NCBI GenBank assembly: GCA_900551365.1
Contig: URVZ01000087.1
Span: 1-7,439 of the forward strand
From: an uncultured Collinsella sp.
GTDB lineage: Bacteria > Actinomycetota > Coriobacteriia > Coriobacteriales > Coriobacteriaceae
Reading direction: 5' to 3'
DNA length: 7,439 nt
Position numbers and translations under genes: made by a program. The stretch's first letter is position 1; the number at the start of each line of letters is the position of its first letter. Below the pieces are notes generated by a model. It did no database searches and had not been told where the DNA came from. It worked only from the letters and a program-made list of their open reading frames with translations. Shown piece after piece: positions 1 through 5,565 of this stretch.

Positions 1-52
1 CAGGCTTTATCTGAACGACTTTGCGAAGCAACCGGAGTGAAGATAAAGCCTG
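1..52. repeat. Perfect 12-bp inverted repeat upstream of purE
   Basis: The arms CAGGCTTTATCT (1-12) and AGATAAAGCCTG (41-52) are exact reverse complements. They flank a 28-nt loop that contains a smaller hairpin, TTGC-GAA-GCAA, at 21-31. No T-run follows the right arm, so it is not a classic Rho-independent terminator. It could be a structured leader, the 3' end of an upstream transcript, or an operator. The left arm begins at the first base of the window, so the repeat may extend further left. I recognise no riboswitch family in it. Confidence 0.6.
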
Positions 53-73
53 GCCCGCCCGCGAAGCGCCACA

Positions 74-102
74 AAGACCGCAGGGACGGGAGCAGCTATA
101 CT
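74..102 (+). promoter_or_regulatory. Candidate sigma-70-type promoter for purE
   Basis: TATACT at 97-102 matches five of six bases of the TATAAT consensus. A weak -35 element, AAGACC (74-79, matching the central GAC of TTGACA), lies 17 bp upstream. Transcription would start near 108-110, giving a leader of roughly 57 nt before the purE ATG. A 6-bp hairpin, ACTACT-CTC-AGTAGT (100-114), overlaps the -10 and start region. This is inferred from consensus matching only. Confidence 0.4.
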
Positions 103-121
103 ACTCTCAGTAGTTAAGGGT

Positions 122-136
122 CGCGGATCCGCCGCG
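122..136. repeat. GC-rich palindrome in the purE leader
   Basis: GCGGATCCGC (123-132) is a perfect 10-bp palindrome. The same stretch can alternatively fold as CGCGG-ATCCG-CCGCG (122-136). It sits 14 nt before the ribosome binding site and could affect translation or bind a regulator. In GC-rich DNA it may also be chance. Confidence 0.3.
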
Positions 137-150
137 TCACCGCTCTCAAC

Positions 151-156
151 AGGAGG
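151..156 (+). promoter_or_regulatory. purE ribosome binding site that fixes the start
   Basis: AGGAGG at 151-156 is an exact anti-Shine-Dalgarno complement, 9 nt before ATG 166. An in-frame TTG at 160 would leave only 3 nt of spacing and would add just two residues, so ATG 166 is preferred. Confidence 0.85.
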
Positions 157-165
157 TCTTTGTTT

Positions 166-630
166 ATGGCAGATCAAAAGCCGGTTGTCGGGATCATCAT
201 GGGCTCCAAGTCCGATCTGGGCGTTATGGAAGGCTGCACCGCCGAGCTCGAGGCGCTCGGTGTGCCCTATGAGCTTGTCATTGCGAGCGCACACCGCACG
301 CCGGCGAAGGTCCACGAGTGGGCTTCGACTGCTGCCGACCGTGGCATTAAGGTGATCATTGCCGCCGCCGGCAAGGCCGCTCACTTGGGTGGTGTCGTGG
401 CTGCCTTTACGCCGCTACCGGTTATCGGTGTGCCTATGAAGACGAGTGACCTGGGCGGTATGGATTCGCTGCTGTCGATGGTGCAGATGCCTTCGGGTGT
501 GCCCGTGGCCTGCGTTGCCATCAACGGCGCCAAGAACGCCGCCATCTACGCCACGCAGATTCTGGGCGCATGCGACCCCGAGTACCGCAAGGTTATCGAG
601 AAGATGAAGCAGGAGATGGCCGACGCCTAG
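166..630 (+). CDS. purE: N5-carboxyaminoimidazole ribonucleotide mutase (PurE, class I)
   Basis: This 154-residue cytosolic enzyme converts N5-CAIR to CAIR in de novo purine synthesis. It normally works after PurK, which is not in this window. The sequence shows the class I fold signature: MGSKSD at residues 12-17, SAHRT at 41-45 with the catalytic His43 (E. coli His45), AAHLGG at 71-76, PLPVIGVP at 83-90 and the SLLSMVQMPSGVPV segment at 101-114. SAHRT rather than SAHKT argues for class I (N5-CAIR mutase) over class II (AIR carboxylase). The glycine-rich loop reads AAAGKAAHLGG, where E. coli has AGAGGAAHLPG. Length is slightly shorter than E. coli PurE (about 169 residues), which has a longer tail. 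It is the first gene of a likely operon, followed after 35 nt by the sortase gene. Confidence 0.97.
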   Translation: MADQKPVVGIIMGSKSDLGVMEGCTAELEALGVPYELVIASAHRTPAKVHEWASTAADRGIKVIIAAAGKAAHLGGVVAAFTPLPVIGVPMKTSDLGGMDSLLSMVQMPSGVPVACVAINGAKNAAIYATQILGACDPEYRKVIEKMKQEMADA

Positions 631-665
631 ACGTTCCGCCGTTTCACCGCAGTATAAGGAGAGCC

Positions 666-1670
666 ATGTCCGACTATCAGGGAAAACGATTCAAGGCTTC
701 TCAGATTCCCGATCCGTCGAAGCCGGGTGCTGCCCATGCGGCGCAGCAGGGTCGGACATCCTCTCCTCAGCAGCCGCGCGCGCCGCGCCCCGTGACACCG
801 GCGTCCCATCGCCGCCAGGATACGCCGGCTGCGTATCGCCCTTCGTCATATGGCACGGCAAAGAAGCAGGCCCGGACGCCGAGGCAAACGAGCGGCGCGG
901 CGTCCAGCTACACTGAGCCGCCGCGTAAAAAGCGCCGCTCCATCATTCCTATTCTGCTCATTATCGTGGGCATCGGTCTGATTGTCGCCGCCGCCGCTAT
1001 CTTTATCAATGCTCAGATTGGCTATAAGCAGGCAAGCGATTCGTACCAGAAAATCGAGAAGCAATATGTAAGCGATCAGGACGCCAGCGGCGTGCCGATT
1101 ATCGACTTCGATGCGCTTGCTCAGACAAACCCCGAGATTGTGGGTTGGATTTATGTGCCGGGAACCAACATCAACTATCCCGTGGTGCAGACCAACAACA
1201 ACTCCAAATACCTCAACACGCTGTTTGACGGTACGTCCAATGCATCGGGTGCGATCTTCTTGGACAGCGACGACACCGCGCCGGGAATGGTTGACCAGCA
1301 GACCACGATTTACGGCCACCATATGAACGATGGGTCGATGTTCAACGTGATTTCGGACACCACCGACCAAGCGACGTTCGATAGCATCGAGTACGTGTAT
1401 TACATCACGCGCGATGTAACGTATAAGCTGCGACCGCTGGCGACCAAGGTGGTCGAGGACACGTATGCCAAGGCGCGCACGACCAATTTTGAGGGCGACG
1501 ACGGGCTCAAGAACTACCTGTCCGAGATGCTCGACGGTGCTTCGGCAGTGGCGAGTGATGCAGGCGACCGCGCCGCCTCGGCAACCAAGGTCGTAACGCT
1601 TGTGACCTGTCGTTCGTTATCGCTGAGCAACACACGTGCCGTCATGGTGCTCACGCCGGTCGAGGAATAG
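666..1670 (+). CDS. Class B sortase, membrane-anchored, with long cytoplasmic tail
   Basis: This is a 334-residue cysteine transpeptidase predicted to attach secreted proteins to peptidoglycan or to each other. Residues 1-91 are hydrophilic and rich in Pro, Gln, Ser, Ala, Arg and Lys, ending in the basic stop RKKRR. A single membrane segment spans about 93-115, so the catalytic domain (about 140-334) faces outward. SrtB hallmarks are NINYPVVQTNNNSKYL (168-183), GAIFLD (195-200), TIYGHHM (214-220) with catalytic His218, TLVTC (311-315) with catalytic Cys315, and Arg324. The whole triad is present, so the enzyme looks functional. ATG 666 is preceded by AAGGAGAG (656-663); upstream in-frame codons overlap purE and lack a comparable site. 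No sorting-signal substrate is encoded nearby, so its targets are unknown. It lies between purE and the MoaE-like gene, 3 nt before the latter, which suggests co-transcription. Confidence 0.92.
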   Translation: MSDYQGKRFKASQIPDPSKPGAAHAAQQGRTSSPQQPRAPRPVTPASHRRQDTPAAYRPSSYGTAKKQARTPRQTSGAASSYTEPPRKKRRSIIPILLIIVGIGLIVAAAAIFINAQIGYKQASDSYQKIEKQYVSDQDASGVPIIDFDALAQTNPEIVGWIYVPGTNINYPVVQTNNNSKYLNTLFDGTSNASGAIFLDSDDTAPGMVDQQTTIYGHHMNDGSMFNVISDTTDQATFDSIEYVYYITRDVTYKLRPLATKVVEDTYAKARTTNFEGDDGLKNYLSEMLDGASAVASDAGDRAASATKVVTLVTCRSLSLSNTRAVMVLTPVEE

Positions 1671-1673
1671 ATA

Positions 1674-2123
1674 ATGGGCTACTCAATGACGGTGAAAGGG
1701 GAAATGATGCTCGAGAATGGCAAAACGATGCCTTCGGTTGATGCTTGGCTGCGCGAGGCCAAGGCCGATGCTTCGGCGGCAGGCTGTGGGATGTATCTGA
1801 CGCATAACGGTGTGGTGCGCGCGACGCCCAAGTCCGAGGCGCGCGGTGTCGAGACCGATGGCGTGGCGCCGGGCCACAAGGTGGGCGGCATGGTGTTCGG
1901 CTTCGATGCTCAGAAGGTGCAGGCTGCTATCGAGGCCACGAGCGCGATGCCGGGTATCGGCTATGTGCGCGTGTGGCTGGCAAGCGGCGAGCTCGCCGTG
2001 GGTGACGACATCATGCTCGTGCTCATCGGCGGGGACATTCGCCCGCACGTGGTCGATGCGCTGCAGGCACTCGTTGGCACCATCAAGAACGAATGCGTGA
2101 GTGAGGTCGAGCGCGAGGCGTAG
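1674..2123 (+). CDS. MoaE-like (molybdopterin synthase large-subunit-like) protein, possibly non-catalytic
   Basis: This is a small soluble protein of up to 149 residues without signal peptide or membrane segment. The pattern follows MoaE: MYLTHNGVVRATP (40-52) aligns with the GAVVTFTGKVR strand, FGFDAQKVQAAIE (75-87) with the helix after the HYPGM motif, SGELAVGDDIMLVLIGG (104-120) with IGELWPGDEIVFVGV, and a C-terminal TIKNECVSEVERE with DYLKTRAPFWKRE. MoaE inserts sulfur into precursor Z using MoaD thiocarboxylate. Here Lys138 matches E. coli Lys119, but the Lys126 position falls on Val145 and the AHR motif is not kept. No moaD or other cofactor gene is in the window, so the role is uncertain. 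GAGGA at 1662-1666, inside the end of the sortase gene, supports ATG 1674 with 7-nt spacing. ATG 1707, with AAAGGGG 5 nt upstream, is a real alternative that gives 138 residues. Confidence 0.7.
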   Translation: MGYSMTVKGEMMLENGKTMPSVDAWLREAKADASAAGCGMYLTHNGVVRATPKSEARGVETDGVAPGHKVGGMVFGFDAQKVQAAIEATSAMPGIGYVRVWLASGELAVGDDIMLVLIGGDIRPHVVDALQALVGTIKNECVSEVEREA

Positions 2124-2147
2124 AGGCTTGCGTCGATAGAAGACTCG

Positions 2148-2199
2148 TTTATAAAAATGCCTGCCGGTACGTGTGATACCGGCGGGCATTTTGCGTTTT
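2148..2199. terminator. Bidirectional Rho-independent terminator between convergent genes
   Basis: A 16-bp stem pairs 2154-2169 with 2177-2192 around a 7-nt loop, with a single G·T wobble at 2162/2184. On the plus strand it ends in TTTT followed by GCGTTTT. On the minus strand the outer A-run (2153-2157) gives TTTTTATAAA. It lies 30 nt after the MoaE-like stop codon and 21 nt after the stop of the minus-strand membrane-protein gene, so it can end both transcripts. Confidence 0.9.
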
Positions 2200-2213
2200 G
2201 GACGCGGTTGACG

Positions 2214-3443
2214 CTACACGCGCGTCGCATCCTTGGGGCTCATGGTCATGCTCTGGAAGCGATTCTCCATAAAGTCATTATCGAAGTACTTGCCGTAGAA
2301 CTGCGCAACGGGAATATCCGGCTCCGTGCCGTTGACGCGCTGGTACCAGTAGTCGAGCGACTGCAGTGTCATAACGCCATCGACCAGCATAATGATGGTG
2401 AAGATGACGGTAGCGGAGTAGCGGCTCTTCCACGGAATCATGTTGATGAGCTTGAGCAGCCTCGGCAACAGCAGCTTGATCCAGATGAGGCCACCCAGGC
2501 CCCACAGGCAGGCGAAGCCCGTGCAGGTACGTCCGCCGGTAAGGACGGCGAGCGGATCGGGCATGCCAAAGAGCTTCATATGCGAGTAGCTCCACGAGAC
2601 CACGCCAAACGAGGTCTGCATAAACCAGCCCACGAACACCTCAAAGCTTGCGCCGAGCAGCGCGCTCACCAAAAAGATAATGATGGGGTTCTTTTTGTAG
2701 AAGCGGTTGAGCACCATGGTCATGAGTACGGCGCCAAATCCGTAGATGGGGCTGAAGGGGCCAAACAGCATGCCGGCGCGGTTCTGGTAGACGCCCGGGT
2801 CGTCGACCGTCATGTGCCAGATGTCCTCGGCGATCAGGCCGAGTATGCAGCAGACAAAGAATACCCAGAACAGGTTGAAGTAGTTGAGCTTAATGTAGCC
2901 TTCGCCGGTTTCATCGCGCCCGAGCATGCCCTCGGCGGCGGCGTCGCGATCGAGCATTTCCTGCAGGCGGCGCTGCAGCTCGCGCTCCTGGCGCAGCGTG
3001 GGGTCGACGGTGGCCGAAAGCGCGACGAGGATGCCGAGCTGGATGGCAGGGCGCAGCAAGAAGGGCCCGATGCCCTGGAGCATCACGTCAACCAAAAGCT
3101 CGACGACGGTAAACGCGATAAGGATATAGGACAGACGGGCAGCGTTGCGGCGCTGGTTTTTGATAAGGTCCAGGCCAAAGATGATCAGGATGACGGCACT
3201 GGCAGCCGAGAGCATGATGCCGGCGACAATCAGTCCGACCGCGACGAGCGTGTTGTCGCCGAGCTTGGCGGCGGCGTTGCCGTTGATGAGCGCGGTGATG
3301 ACCTGCCACATAAAGGCGCCGACCGAAGGGAGCGTGCCCACGCCGGACAGGATGCACAGGACGGCGTACACCTTAATGATGAGGGGGATCTTCTTGACCT
3401 CCGTGGCGCTGGGGACGCTGGGGTCGAGTTCGTTTCGATCCAT
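2214..3443 (-). CDS. Polytopic membrane protein, putative ABC-transporter type IV (CmpB-like) domain
   Basis: This 409-residue protein has about nine predicted membrane segments. The N-terminal half has four (about 20-40, 66-93, 103-124, 126-146). A charged cytoplasmic stretch rich in Arg, Glu, Asp and Gln follows at 147-185. The C-terminal half has about five (188-208, 224-247, 252-278, 303-325, 343-362). Residues 188-335 carry the family pattern FxVCCILGLIAED, an Asn-Arg-Ala-Gly turn, LFGPFSPIYGFGA (226-238), a Glu at 268 in the next helix, WSYS (284-287) and a Gly-Arg before a hydrophobic segment. This family is annotated as putative ABC permease, but its biochemical role is not established, and no ATPase or binding protein is nearby. 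The start is ATG 3443, with AGAAAGG 7 nt upstream; 59 upstream in-frame codons are not membrane-like and lack such a site. It converges on the MoaE-like gene and diverges from purF. Confidence 0.8.
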   Translation of the reverse strand: MDRNELDPSVPSATEVKKIPLIIKVYAVLCILSGVGTLPSVGAFMWQVITALINGNAAAKLGDNTLVAVGLIVAGIMLSAASAVILIIFGLDLIKNQRRNAARLSYILIAFTVVELLVDVMLQGIGPFLLRPAIQLGILVALSATVDPTLRQERELQRRLQEMLDRDAAAEGMLGRDETGEGYIKLNYFNLFWVFFVCCILGLIAEDIWHMTVDDPGVYQNRAGMLFGPFSPIYGFGAVLMTMVLNRFYKKNPIIIFLVSALLGASFEVFVGWFMQTSFGVVSWSYSHMKLFGMPDPLAVLTGGRTCTGFACLWGLGGLIWIKLLLPRLLKLINMIPWKSRYSATVIFTIIMLVDGVMTLQSLDYWYQRVNGTEPDIPVAQFYGKYFDNDFMENRFQSMTMSPKDATRV

Positions 3444-3737
3444 ATAGAACCTTTCTCGTTTTGCTGTAGGTACAAGGATACGCCGCCGACCTGCTAAAAG
3501 ACAGGACAAACGACCCAATTGCAGCAATGTAAGCCCTAGCGGTTGACGAGACGCGTCGCAACGGAAGTATGCGGGATCGTCGGCCCCGAGGCGGTTGCCC
3601 AATAAAATGTTTGGCTGCAAAACGGATTATAAGCTCGGTGGGCTTTTAAAAAGCGCTGTTCATGCGCGGGAGTGCTTGTCTTGCCGTGCGTATAATAGGG
3701 CAGGTAACGCCAAATAACGAGGCTCTGAGGGGATGCC
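3444..3737. other. Divergent intergenic region between the membrane-protein gene and purF
   Basis: No credible gene was found in this 294-bp stretch. It holds the minus-strand ribosome binding site (3450-3456), an odd palindrome ATTGC-A-GCAAT (3518-3528), and a minus-strand TATAAT (reading 3631 to 3626) without a good -35. There is also a terminator-like fold: CCCCGAG (3584-3590) can pair with CTCGG-t-GG (3634-3641), and CTTTT follows at 3643-3647. The purF promoter -10 lies at 3691-3696. The minus-strand TATAAT would give the membrane-protein gene a leader of roughly 175 nt. Its base composition is visibly more AT-rich around 3600-3660 than the flanking genes. Confidence 0.5.
3691..3696 (+). 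promoter_or_regulatory. Candidate -10 element of the purF promoter
   Basis: TATAAT matches the sigma-70-type -10 consensus exactly. Transcription would start near 3703, leaving about a 35-nt leader before ATG 3738. No good -35 lies 16-18 bp upstream (the bases there are around GGGAGT), so the promoter may depend on an activator or be weak. It would drive purF and possibly purM and purN. Confidence 0.55.
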
Positions 3738-5408
3738 ATGTCTCAAGAAACCATCCACGCGGCCGAGCGCGCCGCGGGACAGGTGAAGACCATGTCGACG
3801 TATGATCCGGACTCCGACCAGCTGCATGAGGAATGCGGCATTTTTGGTGTGTGGGCACCCGATCGCGATGTGGCCCGACTGACGTACTTTGGTCTGCGCG
3901 CGCTGCAGCATCGCGGCCAGGAATCGGCGGGAATCGCCGTGGGTGATGGCGGCACGGTTATGGTCCGCAAGGATCTGGGCCTGCTCGACCGCGTGTTCTC
4001 CAACGCCGACCTGTCGACACTCTCCGGCCAACTGGCCGTGGGCCACGTGCGCTATGGCACCGCCGGTGCCAAGAGCTGGGAAGCCTCGCAGCCGCATCTT
4101 TCTACCATCAACAGCGTCATTATCGCGCTTGCTCACAACGGCACTCTGGTCAACACCGACGAGCTGCGCCGCCAGCTGATCGAGCTGGGCGTGCCGTTCC
4201 TCTCCAATTCGGATTCCGAGGTCGCGACCAAGCTTATCGGCTACTTTACCCAGCGTACGGGTCATCTGCGTGAGGGCATTCGCAAGACCATGGAGCTCGT
4301 GCGCGGCGGCTACGCCATGACGCTCATCAACGAGCAGGCGCTCTACGCATTCCGCGATCCGCACGGCATTCGCCCGCTCGTGCTGGGCAAGCTGGTGGAC
4401 GAGGGTCTGGACCAGGCCGATGCCGCATCCGTTTCGCAGCTGCCCTCGCAAGACGGCGCCGCGACGGTCGACTCCGCCGTCCATGTCACGCGCGCCGGCG
4501 GCTGGGTCGTTGCTTCCGAGACCTGCGCACTCGACATCGTGGGCGCCGAGTACGTCCGTGACGTCCGTCCCGGCGAGATCTTGCGCATCAGCGCCGAGGG
4601 TCTGGTATCCGAGCAGGGCGTGCCTGCAGCCGAAGAGCCCGCCAACTGCATCTTTGAGCAGGTCTACTTCGCCCGTCCCGACTCCATCATGAACGGCAAG
4701 AGCGTTTACGCCTGCCGTTACGACATGGGTCGTCAGCTGGCACATGAGGAGCCCGTCGAGGCCGACCTGGTCATCGGCGTGCCCGACTCCGGCCTGCCGC
4801 CCGCGGAGGGGTATTCGCACGAGAGCGGTATTCCCTTTGGCGAGGGTCTTATCAAGAACCGCTACGTGGGCCGTACGTTTATCGAGCCTACGCAGGAGTT
4901 GCGCGCCATGGGCGTGCGCATGAAGCTTAACCCGCTGCGCGACAACATCGAGGGCAAGCGCCTCGTCGTGATCGACGACTCCATCGTGCGTGGCACCACT
5001 ATGGTGCAGCTCGTCAAGATGCTGCGCAACGCCGGCGCCAAGGAGATTCATATCCGCATCAACTCGCCCGAGGTCATCTGGCCGTGCTTCTACGGTATCG
5101 ATACCGACGTGCAGTCGCAGCTTATCAGCGCCAACAAGACGGTCGACGAGATTTGCGAGTATATCGGCGCCGATTCGCTGGCCTTCCTTTCGGTCGAGGG
5201 CCTGCTTAAGGTCATGCCCAAGGGCGGTTACTGCGATGCGTGCTTTACCGGCCGCTACCCCGTGGCGATTCCCGAGAGCTTTGGCCGCGATAAGTTTATG
5301 GAGGGCTTTAAGCCCCGCAACCTGGATAAGCCGCTGCACTTTGACGACGACGCCGTGGTCGAGAAATACGACGACCGCAGCTGGGAAGAGGAGCACGGCG
5401 AGGCCTAA
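3738..5408 (+). CDS. purF: Amidophosphoribosyltransferase (PurF), iron-sulfur type with propeptide
   Basis: This 556-residue cytosolic enzyme makes 5-phosphoribosylamine from PRPP and glutamine, the committed step of purine synthesis. The Ntn glutaminase domain starts at Cys33 (ECGIFGVW), so a 32-residue propeptide must be removed. Further motifs are RGQESAGI (59-66), GHVRYGTAG (102-110), AHNGTLVN (132-139) and SDSE (158-161). The PRTase domain has YVGRTFIEP (376-384) and the PRPP loop VVIDDSIVRGTT (410-421). Cys304, Cys450, Cys499 and Cys502 match the four 4Fe-4S ligands of the Bacillus subtilis enzyme. Residues about 220-253 form an insertion absent from remembered Mycobacterium and Bacillus sequences. 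ATG 3738 has GAGGGG (3727-3732) 5 nt upstream. ATG 3792, with AGGTGA 5 nt upstream, is a possible second start giving a 14-residue propeptide. First gene of the purF-purM-purN cluster. Confidence 0.97.
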   Translation: MSQETIHAAERAAGQVKTMSTYDPDSDQLHEECGIFGVWAPDRDVARLTYFGLRALQHRGQESAGIAVGDGGTVMVRKDLGLLDRVFSNADLSTLSGQLAVGHVRYGTAGAKSWEASQPHLSTINSVIIALAHNGTLVNTDELRRQLIELGVPFLSNSDSEVATKLIGYFTQRTGHLREGIRKTMELVRGGYAMTLINEQALYAFRDPHGIRPLVLGKLVDEGLDQADAASVSQLPSQDGAATVDSAVHVTRAGGWVVASETCALDIVGAEYVRDVRPGEILRISAEGLVSEQGVPAAEEPANCIFEQVYFARPDSIMNGKSVYACRYDMGRQLAHEEPVEADLVIGVPDSGLPPAEGYSHESGIPFGEGLIKNRYVGRTFIEPTQELRAMGVRMKLNPLRDNIEGKRLVVIDDSIVRGTTMVQLVKMLRNAGAKEIHIRINSPEVIWPCFYGIDTDVQSQLISANKTVDEICEYIGADSLAFLSVEGLLKVMPKGGYCDACFTGRYPVAIPESFGRDKFMEGFKPRNLDKPLHFDDDAVVEKYDDRSWEEEHGEA

Positions 5409-5438
5409 AGCCTGCCATGTAGGGACAGGTTTATTCTG

Positions 5439-5460
5439 GTAGGTTTTACCTGCTGTTTTG
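5439..5460 (+). terminator. Weak terminator-like hairpin after purF
   Basis: GTAGGT (5439-5444) pairs with ACCTGC (5448-5453) around a TTT loop, with one wobble pair, and TGTTTTG follows. The stem is short, so it may cause only partial termination or pausing between purF and purM. It could be chance. Confidence 0.3.
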
Positions 5461-5470
5461 TTGATATGAC

Positions 5471-5495
5471 GGCGTGTGCTGTTATGGCACACGCC
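5471..5495. repeat. Perfect 9-bp inverted repeat in the purF-purM gap
   Basis: GGCGTGTGC (5471-5479) and GCACACGCC (5487-5495) are exact reverse complements around a 7-nt loop. No T-run follows on either strand, so a terminator is unlikely. A poor promoter-like pair, TTGTTG (5458-5463) and TGTTAT (5480-5485), overlaps it, so an operator or an RNA processing or stability hairpin is possible. The function is unknown. Confidence 0.55.
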
Positions 5496-5516
5496 GAAAT
5501 GAACGCAACTATGAGC

Positions 5517-5545
5517 ACCGTTTGGCGCCCGCGCGGCGCCACGGT
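5517..5545 (+). promoter_or_regulatory. Strong GC hairpin just upstream of the purM ribosome binding site
   Basis: TGGCGCC (5523-5529) pairs with GGCGCCA (5535-5541) around a CGCGC loop. The stem extends through a TT bulge by ACCG (5517-5520) with CGGT (5542-5545). It ends 8 nt before the purM ribosome binding site AGGAAGG (5554-5560), so it may modulate purM translation or protect a processed mRNA end. This is inferred from complementarity only. Confidence 0.4.
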
Positions 5546-5565
5546 AGTGGGAGAGGAAGGCTCAG

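Noticed and set aside
1..165. Possible purine, PRPP, ZTP or guanidine riboswitch before purE
   Set aside because: Short resemblance such as GATAAAGCC occurs, but the conserved cores of these families could not be laid out in order. A covariance-model search would be needed.
2157..3497. 446-codon plus-strand open frame opposite the membrane-protein gene
   Set aside because: It begins inside the terminator hairpin, its translation is His/Asp/Glu/Ala-rich low complexity, and the minus strand encodes a coherent membrane protein with a good ribosome binding site.
5405..5413. TAAAGCCTG shared with the purE upstream repeat arm (44-52)
   Set aside because: Nine bases with no matching second arm near purF; treated as chance.
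3660..5492. 610-codon minus-strand open frame opposite purF
   Set aside because: It is the antisense shadow of purF in GC-rich DNA. The His-, Ala- and Asp-rich translation matches no family, while the plus strand has every PurF motif.
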